Of a stretch of 64,000 bases of DNA, positions 48,045 through 58,096 are shown in pieces (position 1 is the first letter of the stretch; every line of letters starts with the position of its first letter). Made by a program: the position numbers and the translations under genes. Below the pieces are notes generated by a model, which was given only the letters and a program-made list of their open reading frames with translations, had not been told where the DNA came from and did no database searches. The DNA is from Blastobasis lacticolella (taxonomy: Eukaryota; Arthropoda; Insecta; Lepidoptera; Blastobasidae): the NCBI GenBank assembly GCA_905147135.1, contig LR990044.1:11846122-11910121 (forward strand), written 5' to 3'.

Positions 48045-48158
48045 GTGACGCAGTTTCAAATGATCCTATTCCCAAACCATTCCGTTCCCAGAACGTCCTG
48101 TTCCCAGATCGACCCATTCCTAGATGGTCCCATTACGGATAATTTGAAACTGCGCGAC
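48045..48158. mobile_element. Inverted repeats flanking a short tandem array (Helentron-like?)
   Basis: The arms GTGACGCAGTTTCAAATGAT(CC) at 48045-48066 and 48137-48158 are 22-bp inverted copies with two mismatches. Between them lie about four and a half units of about 16 bp built on GTCCCATTCCCAGA. Subterminal inverted repeats around a small tandem array are known from non-autonomous Helentron-type elements. I see neither clear element ends nor a coding part, so the assignment is tentative. Confidence 0.5.
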
Positions 48159-48384
48159 GAGTTTGAGAATGGTCCCACGTTCAATTGTCAAACCAAGAAC
48201 ATCTCAAATCAAACGAAATCATCTCAAGATCGTGGTCAGTAACAGATTTTATAAATTTAGCTCATTCGTTCATTCGGAGTAAATAAAGCCTAGTGGTAAC
48301 ATAAACCATGTTACAAATCATAATCTATCTGTGTGCTATCTGTAAGTATCTCTGATACTTCAATGAAAAGATTAATAACTATTT

Positions 48385-48431
48385 TTGGACAAATTCACAC
48401 TACGTCATAATCTAGCCCCAAACTAAGCAAG
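48385..48431 (-). mobile_element. SINE family B fragment
   Basis: GGACAAATTCACACTACG and ATCTAGCCCCAAACTAAGCA match the 3' part of the element at 1750-2020; the rest is missing. Confidence 0.7.
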
Positions 48432-49969
48432 CGCGTGTCGAACAAATACACTATTCTTGCTGAGAAACAGCCAAAGTTGCTTTGAAGGTGTCCTCTACAG
48501 GAAAAACATTAGCAGGAAAGGCCTTTCATTTCTTAGCGGCCTTCACATCAAATCTCGTTCATATTTGTGAATATAAGGTCAAGGACTGACTCACACTATT
48601 AAAATAATATTTCCGCTAAAGCTAAGAGCTTCCAATGGCAATTCTGAAGAATCACCTTGAATTTTTGTTACAAGTTGTAAATTATTTTAATTGAATTTAC
48701 AAGAGAACATGACAAGGAATCTGTTAGAAGCAGTTTTACGGGGCCCCGGGCTGAGCACCTGACAAAGTCAGTTCATAATTAATTTCGTAACGAACCCCAA
48801 GTAGACATTGTTTTGATGCATGCCCCGATTTCGTGGAGTTCTGCATTCACCCCAGTGTTTACACCGATAAACAGCCAACTTGCGCTCGCGATACTGACTT
48901 GGATACACAAATCGTTAATCGTAAACTTTCCTTTTACAATGTCATTAGGGAAATTGGCGTCGTTAATTTATAAAGCCCCCTTTAACTGCTTTGCTATCGA
49001 CGAATTTAAATCGGTAATCCCGCGGTTTGTTTTATGGCACCGATATCACGGAAATTTATATCGATAGTAAACGTGCGCTTAATGCACTCCAGATCAATGT
49101 TTAATTCACGAATTGAAAGAGAACGCTCGGTAAACTGATTCTGCTATCTGCGGTGACGCTTTGCGAACAAAAACGCTCGGGCGTTTATTAGGTTAACTGT
49201 TTTCGCTTGTTTTGTTTTTAAAAGCCATCATCCATCTGTCCGCTTGTGTTTTAAATTTCGAACCAAAAAATCGTTCGCGATAAAATAACTGGCACATTTT
49301 TTTGTGATTTCTCTTTTTGAATCCCGCATGTTTTGATAGGAAGTGTCAATAGTGGCGCGCACTTCGAGTGTAAAGTTACCGAACGAACAAAACAAACTGA
49401 AGGCGTAATGCTTGAGTGTAAAGACAAAAAGACTGCGAATCCAATATGGATCGAATTACCTTTGACGGGAGAACTGCATTCACATAAAGACCGACGGTAT
49501 TGGTAGGCGACGCGCTTTATTTTTTCTCTGGCAATGAGAATTTGGCAGATGTTCGCAGCATTACGCCGCTGTGCTAACATAATAATAATGCTTTTGTGTT
49601 GCGCTAACTATCACGATGGTTGCAAATTGTATTTTGTATGCAACTGGGATTTGAAAAGTTATTTTTGTGAATAATTCTAGGGAAGAAAAGGCAGTTTTTA
49701 CACCTAATCTTCCATCAGCAGCATTTGCCGCCCCTAAAATCTACTGTGATAATTTGAGTACGCGTTAAGCGAGTTAAGCGGACATAACTAATACCTACTT
49801 ATCTGATAACATACCCGCGCTGTACGTGGCTACCTTGTTCTGAAAACCGAAATAAAACAAAACAACTCAAAAAATTCCAGAAATACAAAATACATACATC
49901 AGATTTATCATTGCCAACTAGCTTGGTTAAACTTTACTTTTATTGTAACGAACACAACTGTTAAGTGTA
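48432..49969. other. Spacer
   Basis: Unique sequence; no gene or repeat recognised. The interval 47467-48044 before the Helentron-like module is also featureless. Confidence 0.4.
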
Positions 49970-50133
49970 CCCAATAAATAAATAAAATAAATAAATATAC
50001 TTTTTTAATATATACTTATTATACATATAACACCCGCAATAGAAATTTAAATTTATTATTTCAATTTCTGTTGGGGCTGGAATCGAACCCGGGACCTCTG
50101 TGTGGCAGACCGGCCACTCAGGTCGTTAAAATA
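49970..50133 (-). mobile_element. SINE family B copy, 3' half deleted
   Basis: On minus, the tRNA-like head includes the B-box-like GGGTTCGATTCC (plus GGAATCGAACCC near 50079-50090) and GACCTGAGTGGCC. The body keeps the AATTTCTGT and GGGTGTTATATG blocks and then runs directly into an (AAAT)-type tail. The segment GGCTAGATGGCGC is absent. Confidence 0.75.
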
Positions 50134-50499
50134 ACCGAGTAACTAGATTTTTTAGGCTTGACAGAATCCTGCCAACGGTATTAACGTTTCCAATAGTAAT
50201 AGTCAATCTTAATTGTACAAAAGCTTTACTTTTGGCAAACTTTTGGTAAGCAATACCGATCTCAGTTTTAAATGAAAATAAAACAGTCACGGCAAATTTC
50301 AGCTCTCAGCCGGGAAACTGAAACGGTCGCTTGTTTCAGGAACATTTGTAGTTTAATTGAATCGCTACTAAGCCAATTAGACGAACTGAAATGAAGCAAA
50401 ATTGAAGGTCTCAGTTAAATAGGAGCTAGTCGTGTCTAGGATCCAAGGACTGACCAGTAAAGAAGCATTGAACGGCAATTAGTAAGAAATAAATTCTGA

Positions 50500-51060
50500 C
50501 CAATAGTTGAGGTTAGGGGTAGTATCGCTGTAGCCGCCTACCTGCTGTACCTACTCGCTGGTATAGCGCCGCCAGCGGTACGTAGGGCAGTGGCTAGTTC
50601 CCTTCAGAAAGGCAACATGGATATTGCTGCTCAGCATCTTATGTACAATACCACCTCAGTGCAACAAAGGCTGAAAAGCCCTATCACGTGTGTCGGCCAT
50701 TTATCCGCTGAACCTAAGCAAGCGGGGGATTGCAACCTTCGACGCGAGAGTGTAACCTTACCGACTCCCTTTGTCCCACTCTCCGAGAGTCTTCCTCCTG
50801 GACATGAATCACAATGGCCGGTTTGGAATTCTTTAAATAGGGTCCGGATTCAGACCGGCCGGAGCAAGAAAAATCTGGCCAGGGGATGTTTGGGTGACTC
50901 CCATGTCAACTGTGCATGTGGTGATATCCAAACGATGGCTCACCTCTTATTGTGCTCTGCGTGTCTAAACACCTGGACGCTGGAGAACACCTGCACGCTG
51001 GAGGATCTCATGAGAGCCGCCGATAGCGCTGTTAATGAGGCTAAGTTTTGGCCATAACAA
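50500..51060 (+). mobile_element. LINE C-terminal fragment with zinc-ribbon-like end
   Basis: An open frame of about 185 codons runs from 50500 to the stop at about 51055-51057. It contains L-A-G-I-A-P-P-A-V-R-R-A-V-A, then W-N-S-L-N-R-V-R-I-Q-T-G, then C-A-C-G-D-I-Q-T-M-A-H-L-L-L-C-S. This order (I-A-P-P near the start, LNR.R.G, then a CxCG..QTM.H...C group) is the C-terminal region of several insect LINEs, downstream of the reverse transcriptase. The reverse transcriptase itself is absent. Frame intact, copy truncated at its 5' side. The interval 50134-50499 holds nothing I recognise. Confidence 0.75.
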
Positions 51061-52285
51061 TATACTGATTAGCATTAACACGTTAAGAAGAAGACTGTAG
51101 CCGGCTAAATAATCGACATTATGGTCTAAACCGACATAGGTACATTGCTACGTAAAGTGACTGATAAAAAATTAAATCATAAAGTTTCCCAGCAATGAAC
51201 ATCGAACTAAAAATTTGTGTCGTTTATTGCATTTGATGTATTAGAAAAGAAAGTGATCGCTCTAGATTGCACTTCTACAGTGCATTGGTCTATGTTCGGT
51301 GTCTTGGCGTCAGCAGCGGCCTCTGACGCAGTGTCTGAAACCAAACCTTAATTAAGACTAGGCACCTCTACCGGGGAAACTAATTAAACTTATTCCATTA
51401 TTCGTGCAAACGAAATTTTAAAGAGAACTTTCTCGGGACAAGCTGCCTTGTGGAAGATTTGCTTTTATGCATTCTCGATTATTTAGTTCCCGTGTTTTAT
51501 TTAGTATTTCCATCCTTTTTTATTTACAAAAACAACAATGGACGTACATAAATAAGCCTTATGTCATGGTATGATAAATTGGAGACTGGGTGAGACATGT
51601 CCACAATTACTATTTCAATAAGTGAAGTGGTTGACAGTTGCCAAGAGCTGATGGTAGAAACTGTATAAGACTAAAATTACGAAGAAATATAATAATATAT
51701 ACGTTATAATAATATACAGTCACGGGGTGTCAATCAGCAAAAATCTACTTAAAACAATAGTTATGGTAATCAGAGAAAATTCTAGATGTACACAAATATT
51801 TCTGGGTACTAATATGAATTCTATAAAGATAATTTTCTAGACTAAATTGTATAATATTCTTCGGATCAATGAAACGAGACGACAAGCCGTAGCTGAATTT
51901 AAAAATAAGCGAAAGTATCTAGGTCAAAACGATTAGAGTTTAAACTGGTGACAAAATATTTTTATCGTGTTAAATCTACTTAAAGCTTTAGTCCTATATC
52001 ACAGCACTAAATGGTAAAAGAGATACAAAATTCAATTGCACATTCAGATAAAATTTTGAAATGAAGATAATTGTATTGTATCTATTAATTAACCAGGTAA
52101 TAACATTTCACGTAAGCCGAACTTATCAGTTGAATTACGCGCAATTGTTCACAGGCGCAATGAAAACAAAATGTCCGCGGCTAATTAGCATAATGTTGTG
52201 ACTTTAATTTTCAATCAGTGCATTATACGTGGCAGTAATAAACGTTGTAATTAATACAATACACAGACATAGCTGTACAATGGGG
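51061..52285. other. AT-rich spacer
   Basis: No gene, repeat family or regulatory signal recognised. Confidence 0.45.
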
Positions 52286-52631
52286 TGTGTACTGAGGAAT
52301 TATTCGCTCTGGTGCTCACAGCACAGTTACGCCATCGCACCACCGCCGTGGGCTGGGTACTCATCCCCATTACGTGGACCCTCTAGTGGTGTCCACGCGA
52401 AGATTCGAAAGAACGGTACTCGCTCGTACGATTCGGATGTGGAATGAGATTCCATGTCTTAATCCAAAGGACTATGACATGGGATCGTTCAAGAGGTATA
52501 TTAGAGGTCTCCTTAGAGGCGGGCAACTCATTGGTAGCACCCCTGGTGTTGCTGATGTTCATAGGCGGCGGTAACAATTTTCCATCAGGTGGCCCGCCTG
52601 CCTGTTTGTCTGCCGTATTACACAAAAAAAT
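52286..52631 (+). mobile_element. LINE C-terminus and 3'UTR (family C, best copy)
   Basis: After an in-frame stop near 52293 an open frame runs to TAA at about 52572-52574. It encodes H-R-R-G-L-G-T-H-P-H-Y-V, T-R-R-F-E-R-T-V-L-A-R-T, W-N-E-I-P and finally P-G-V-A-D-V-H-R-R-R, the C-terminal pattern of a lepidopteran LINE. The 3'UTR (GGCGGCGGTAACAATTTTCC, then GGTGGCCCGCCTG) ends in an A-run at 52621-52630. The reverse transcriptase is missing. Confidence 0.8.
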
Positions 52632-53630
52632 AGCTGATTTTGGTTTGGTTCACCGATTAAGTGAAGTTTTATATTCACACACCACAATTTCATGTTCATT
52701 ATATTTTCAGAGTACTCGTTATTTACGAATGACCGCAGTGCTATCGCCGCAGTTTCATCAACACATATTTCCCAAAATTGCTCGTACACACACTATAAAA
52801 TTTAAAAATATGCAAATGGATACAGTTATTTAATTACTTACGACAGTGTTGGGTTCCATTCTTTATGGAATGAATTATTGAATTATATGGATGTTATCTG
52901 TCTGTACTGGTTTCAGGTAAAATAGTTTCAAACTTTATTTTTATTCATAAAAACAGACAAGAAGAAAGAATATATAAAATGAAAGAAGAAAAGGAAAAAA
53001 ACAACATAAAAACCACATAAGTATTAAAAAAAAATTAAAAATGTAGGTAATGTAAATGTTTGCAACTAAAATAATGTACCTGCACCCACCAGAAGAAGCT
53101 TTTGCCTAATTTTTCAATCACAACGGACGAATTGGAGATTTGCTACGCTAGTATACAGAGGTCTTTGTTGCGGTGTTAAAAAGTATAGAACATGGTCTAC
53201 CTACCTAGACCATAGAACAAGTTAGGTGGTGGGTACCAACTAGGTAGGTGGAATGTAATATCTGGTCTCCATTTTATTACCTATGTGTCGTCATCAGTGG
53301 AGATTGGTGTTTTAATCAAGTACTTTATTGTACACACGTTACAAAAAATGATCTCAATCATTGTTAAAATGGCGAACTCATCTATTTAAGAGATATCTTT
53401 CAGCAAACCACATAACGTGTTTAAAGAGTAAGAATTTCAATAACAAAGAGTAAAGGTAAGCGTTAGGTAAGAGTTATATTGTCCTTTTTAAAATATGGTC
53501 GATCGATACATTGTTGTAAGTAAATGGGTACTGGGGACCTAATAAAAAGTAGGTTGGTAAGTGTATGAACACATATTTTTTCTTGAAACCATGAAGATGT
53601 AAGAAAAAATATGAAATCCTTGTTTTACGG
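52632..53630. other. AT-rich spacer
   Basis: Purine-rich patch (GAAAGAAGAAAAGG words) at 52970-53010; otherwise nothing recognised. Confidence 0.45.
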
Positions 53631-54018
53631 CTATACACTACATCGCATATTTTCACACAAAACGTCATAGTCTCGATCGGCAGTTAGGTAGTACAAATAT
53701 CCATTGTCAATGATCAATGGCTCGAATTCGGGACGAAAGACAATACCAGATAAAATGTAGTGATCTGTCGGAAATACCTGAGCGTTGCTACCAAAAAGCA
53801 GTTTGACGAAGGTACAGTTCTCGTCTTCCCTGCTCAACCCTTTGTCTCGCGAGAATACAATGGACAATCGCAATAGCTCCAAGATGCGATATGGGATACC
53901 CTTCCTCACTTCTACGTGACCAAATTTTGAGCGAAATGTTTTGTGGCACACCTACGTCTGAAATAAGTAATGTCATTTCCCTTGGGGAGTTGGGCATCGA
54001 CTCGTGTGTCGCCGTCAA
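53631..54018 (-). pseudogene. Unidentified coding-like relic
   Basis: A 106-codon minus frame (53631-53951) ends with a stop and has a strikingly protein-like composition, including F-P-T-D-H-Y-I-L-S-G-I-V-F and L-I-I-D-N-G-Y-L-Y-Y-L-T. It has no ATG; an in-frame TAG lies directly upstream of the first GTG codon. The overlapping second frame (53788-54018) reads on upstream from an ATG at about 53997 in similarly protein-like sequence, which would fit one frameshift in an older gene. I do not recognise the family. It could be the last exon of a host gene, a domesticated or foreign gene fragment, or chance. Confidence 0.35.
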
Positions 54019-54396
54019 CTATAGCGCGTTAGAAGGGGTGAGCTGAGTGTACGAAGGCTTGTCTCTCTTCTGTGGTAAAGAAGTAGGTATTCAATGACAC
54101 TTTTGTCATTATACTACGTGAAAATATTAAACTAATAGGTGATTACCTACCTTACCTAAGGTAATCTAAAAAATTGAGTATTGAGAGAAAAGCTTCGTCA
54201 GATGTCTCCGCAACATTTTATTTTTTTAAACTAGGCCCTCGATGTTGTAACATACATAGGATATTGTGTTTTAACGTTATGAAAATCTAAAAATCGCGTC
54301 AAAATTGTTTGTATTTTTATTTGGCTAAGAAAAGCATCGCCAAAGAGAGGTTCGGCCATAAAAGATTTAAATACAAAAAAAATTACCTTGCTGATT

Positions 54397-54429
54397 GTAT
54401 ATTGTGAATCATCGTGATTCACAATATAC
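54397..54429. repeat. Perfect hairpin, 15-bp arms, 3-nt loop
   Basis: GTATATTGTGAATCA (54397-54411), loop TCG, then the exact reverse complement (54415-54429). Confidence 0.95.
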
Positions 54430-54489
54430 TTTGTGAGGATCGAGTCGATCCAACAGGAAGTGTTAAAACATTTGCATGTGTGCTCGCGC

Positions 54490-54680
54490 AGGCCTTAGGT
54501 TAGGACGGGCTCAAAGACAGGTGGGCTTTCGGAGGCCTTTGGTTAGGACGGGCTCTAAGATAGGTAGGCTTTCGGGCTAGGTTGGTGCTCCCATAGGGTA
54601 GCCGGGGTTTTAGTCAGTTAAGTAGGTTGGAGCAAGTAGGATGTAGGTCTGTAGGCTTAAATAGGTCGGAGCAAGTAGGA
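54490..54680 (+). repeat. Two short tandem duplications
   Basis: A 43-bp unit starting AGGCCTTAGGTTAGGACGGG at 54490 is repeated at 54533 with few changes. Further on, TAGGTTGGAGCAAGTAGGA (54623) recurs at 54662 (period 39). The whole segment is rich in TAGG words. Confidence 0.85.
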
Positions 54681-55290
54681 CGAATTCCATTTGAATTAGA
54701 TGTAAAGTATCCTATTATTTTATGGAATTCTTTAGTATACTTTCAATTAAGCGATTTTACTTAGAATTCTCCCCCCCCACTCCTCGGTGTTACAGTACCT
54801 ACTGTTTTTTCCAATCGTAGATGATAAAATAGACCTTATGGCGTCGAACCTTTTCATTCCGTGACTGTACCTCTACAATATCAAAATACTACCGCTAAAA
54901 TATAACAGTAAAAACTCATGTTCAATTGTAGAGCAAAGCGGTTATTTCAACCGGTGGTTGAATCGCTAGTCGAGCCTTTCAAATGAGTTATGGTCAGCGG
55001 TCAAACCGTGCTTCAAGTTTCACTGGACCAGACGCCATTCCCTCTCCTTCCTTCATTGTGTACTCGTGGTCCTTTTTCACTTTTGTCCGAGTGAGTGCTC
55101 TTTCTTTCAACTCGGCCTGCATATTTTTTGTTTGCTCGCCAGTCGCGTGGGTTTTTGCCCCCGTCCTAGCTTCTTTAGAGAAGTTATTGTTGTTTACGTT
55201 TTCTTTATTTAGGTACGTCTGGAAACATTTTAAATATTATTCCTTCATGTGGTCTAATGTCGGAGGAGTTATGGGCTAAAACCGTTACAG
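54681..55290. other. Spacer
   Basis: Unique sequence with a C-run at 54772-54779. A 98-codon ORF (54983-55279) is hydrophobic but unrecognised; it stops just before the LINE fragment. Confidence 0.4.
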
Positions 55291-55490
55291 TTTGGACCGA
55301 ATTCTCGGAAACGACGTCGCGGCAGACACAAAAATAGGTGGACAGATGAGCTGCCGACCTTCAAAAGTGATTGGCAAGCATTGGCACTTGATCGCGAAGA
55401 GTGGAAGAATCGGGGGGAGGCCTTTGCCCAGCAGGAAGATGATTCAGATAATGTAATAAAAAAAGTTTTTTATTTTACTAAATAAATAAA
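55291..55490 (+). mobile_element. LINE C-terminal fragment (family D-like)
   Basis: From 55294 an open frame encodes R-K-R-R-R-G-R-H-K-N-R-W-T-D-E-L, A-L-D-R-E-E-W-K-N and G-E-A-F-A-Q-Q, the same C-terminal plan as at 39429-39600. The usual stop codon after the QQW/QQ block is missing, and the frame continues to TAA at 55483-55485 through the AT-rich tail. The upstream domain is absent. Confidence 0.75.
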
Positions 55491-55494
55491 TAAT

Positions 55495-55612
55495 CATCTT
55501 GGCGTTAATGTCCCGGTTGTGCTCTCGAGAACGAGGGCCCGGGGTCCGACTTGACCATGATCCAGGATTTGGCGATCAGGTAATTACAGTGGAGCGACTA
55601 CCATCTGGCGTC
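55495..55612 (-). mobile_element. SINE family A copy, 5'-truncated
   Basis: CATCTTGGCGTTAATGTCCC, ACGAGGGCCCGGGGTCCG and TTGACCATGATCCAGGATTT give the 3' third of the element in minus orientation. It sits directly beside the (AAAT) run that ends the LINE fragment on its left. Confidence 0.8.
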
Positions 55613-56034
55613 CGTTATTTGATTATTATTTTACTAAAGGTGATAATTTGCAAGTACCGCCTGATCAACCCGCCACGCCGGACCATACAGCGGTCACGGC
55701 TGTATTTAAAAATACACATACAGTCGGTCAGTCCGCACATACCCTTTCATTACACGCTATTCAACTAGCGGGGAGCGTACGGGGAACTTTCGCAAAACAT
55801 TGCCCTCACTAATGACAGGCTTCGTCCTCGTTTGTTCGTCCCGGGCAAAGAATCCTCCCAAACTTGTCCGGCCCTTTTCACCCTGCTGCTATCGTTCTAG
55901 CCTACCCTCAATTTAATGCGTCTAATTACTGGCCTACAAAATATTGTAGGTAATGTTGTAACAATATTTGTAAATTCTGTAACATTGTATTCGACGTGTT
56001 TGTAATGATTGTTTGTTATTCCTTCACGCAAAAA

Positions 56035-56185
56035 TTACTGAACGGATATTGATGAAATTTGTCAAAAATATAGCACATACCAACGCTATAATTTATTCCG
56101 AAATTCAATGTGGTTTCTGCGGGAATGGGTCTGGAACAGTATAACCGAATTTCACGCGGACAAACTCGCGGGTAAAATATAGCTT
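56035..56185 (+). repeat. Degenerate TE 3'-end-like repeat
   Basis: ACTGAACGGATATTGATGAA, GGTTTCTGCGGGAATGGG and CACGCGGACAAACTCGCGGG appear in the order seen in widespread lepidopteran repeats ending CGCGGGCAAAAGCTAGT. Family not assigned. Confidence 0.5.
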
Positions 56186-57983
56186 ATTAAGTATAATGAT
56201 TCAATAAAATCTTAATTTCTCGTTTGCATATTAAAGCAATTCTGAATAAAGTTTAAAGTTTTCCATTTTAGGTTTGTGCGTGAACGAAGTAAATCTACAC
56301 GGCCGATACTTGAGTGTCGAATTCTTTCGAGGAATAAAAAACTTGAGGACGACGAAGCAGCAAAAACGTCGCTACCAGGAATTGCAAAACAGAATTTCAA
56401 TAACAAATCCAGTAAAAAATTCTGCCTCAGCCTTGCATGCGATGCGTGCAGCTGACGCCCAAAATATGGCATATTATATGCCAAAAATGGGTGTATTATG
56501 ATGTCCCTAATCTACTTCACGGTTGGCTGGACGGGCCGCGCTGTCGATAACAATGACCGACTTAATACGCCCGATAATCGGTTTTGCTATTCGAAAACGT
56601 CAGTGATTGACACTTTCCATGACATCTGAGTTGAGCCGAACGCCCCCGAGTTCAGGCGAGATTTCGATTAGATCCGACGTCGAGGGGCATACGCTTGGGA
56701 TTAGAAAAAGCTGTTTGGATATTATTATTTGTATAAACGAAAATTATGTAGGAGATATTTAGCGACATTATAGAACATGTGTACATGTTTCTGAGTTGAT
56801 GTTTAGGACTGTTATGTTATATTATATGTATGACTTATAGTTCTGTCGTTGTAAGATCTAAATTTCTTTGTAAATCTCATGCATCCAATATATTCGATTT
56901 ATTAGCCACTGCTGATGGTCGTCCGTAGATACAAACTCACGAAACCTAAAAGTGACGATTTCAAAATTAAATGATAATGATTAGTCTTAAAATGCACTAG
57001 TTTTTTCATGTCGTTCCTTTGTTATCTCTTGTTTATAATCACTATAATAGGACAAAAATACCTGAGATGGTGTAGACTTCAGTTTAAAATGTATGTTTTA
57101 TAAATTTTATTGGTTTAATAATTGATTTTGATTCGTTTCTTGTTTTAATGACTATGTCATCTATATATTGTATATATGGGCCCTTGTTGCCTAAACTAAC
57201 TAAATAAAAAATAATAGCACGAAATGCTTCCGGCGCTACCTCCACGGAACAGATATTATACCATTTTGTAATAATCGTTAATAACAACTGAATGCCGCCT
57301 ACGCCAGTGAATTTCTGTCGAGGAGTTCGTAACATTTGCCTTTTATCGATTAACAAGCTGTTGATCAAAAACTTCCGGACCAGGCTGATGCTGTTAATCT
57401 GCCTAAGGATATTGCCTGACATACGAGTAATGCTGTTTCATGCTCATAATGAACGGGATTGAAAACAAATAAATCCCACATTTGCTAGTATTTACGCTCG
57501 GTGTGTTGAAATATGTTCGCGCAGAGTGTAGCATTAGTGGGTTTTCATTAAGTGTGCCCATGCTTAATGATACAAGTTTCCGCATTCAATAAGCCCTCTG
57601 CAAATTGTTGTACCCGCAATGTTTAATGGACGCGGTTGGCGCATAAATATTGCGGTGTGCGATGTCATCTCTTCCCACCGCCTGTTTTAATGATTACGAG
57701 CAATTACTGGAATTTAGCTTTGATATTTTGATTATTTTTTTAATTAATATTACAGAAATAGTAAATGAGAAGTGAACTTACTGGGTGTGAATGGAATACA
57801 TATAAATATCCTAGGACTATTGAAAGATAAAAATGATGTAGATATTATAAAGAAAATAAATAGGAATTTAAAAAAACTATTTAAAGTATTGTTTCAATTA
57901 AGGTATAATATAGGTTTATATTGTTTAAACTGATACTTTGGTAACAGAAGCCAGCGCGTGACATGACACTGGACCTTCACGGC
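56186..57983. other. Spacer
   Basis: No gene or repeat recognised. ORFs at 56212-56484 and 57084-57422 are AT-driven and featureless. 55613-56034 is likewise empty. Confidence 0.4.
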
Positions 57984-58096
57984 CCATCATCATCACAACC
58001 CGTAACAGTCCACTGCAGGACTTCGGGCCTCTCCCACGAAAGGGGAGGTTATTGCCATAATCTCCACGCTTGGCAGGCGGGTTGGTGATCGCAGTG
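57984..58096 (-). mobile_element. LINE 3' end, minus strand
   Basis: CATCATCATCAC (the GATGAT tail on minus) is followed by AACAGTCCACTGCAGGACTT, GGGCCTCTCCCACGAAAGGG and GCGGGTTGGTGATCGCAG. On minus this reads as the well-known end with an AGTGGACTGTTACGG block before the GAT tail. Confidence 0.75.
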
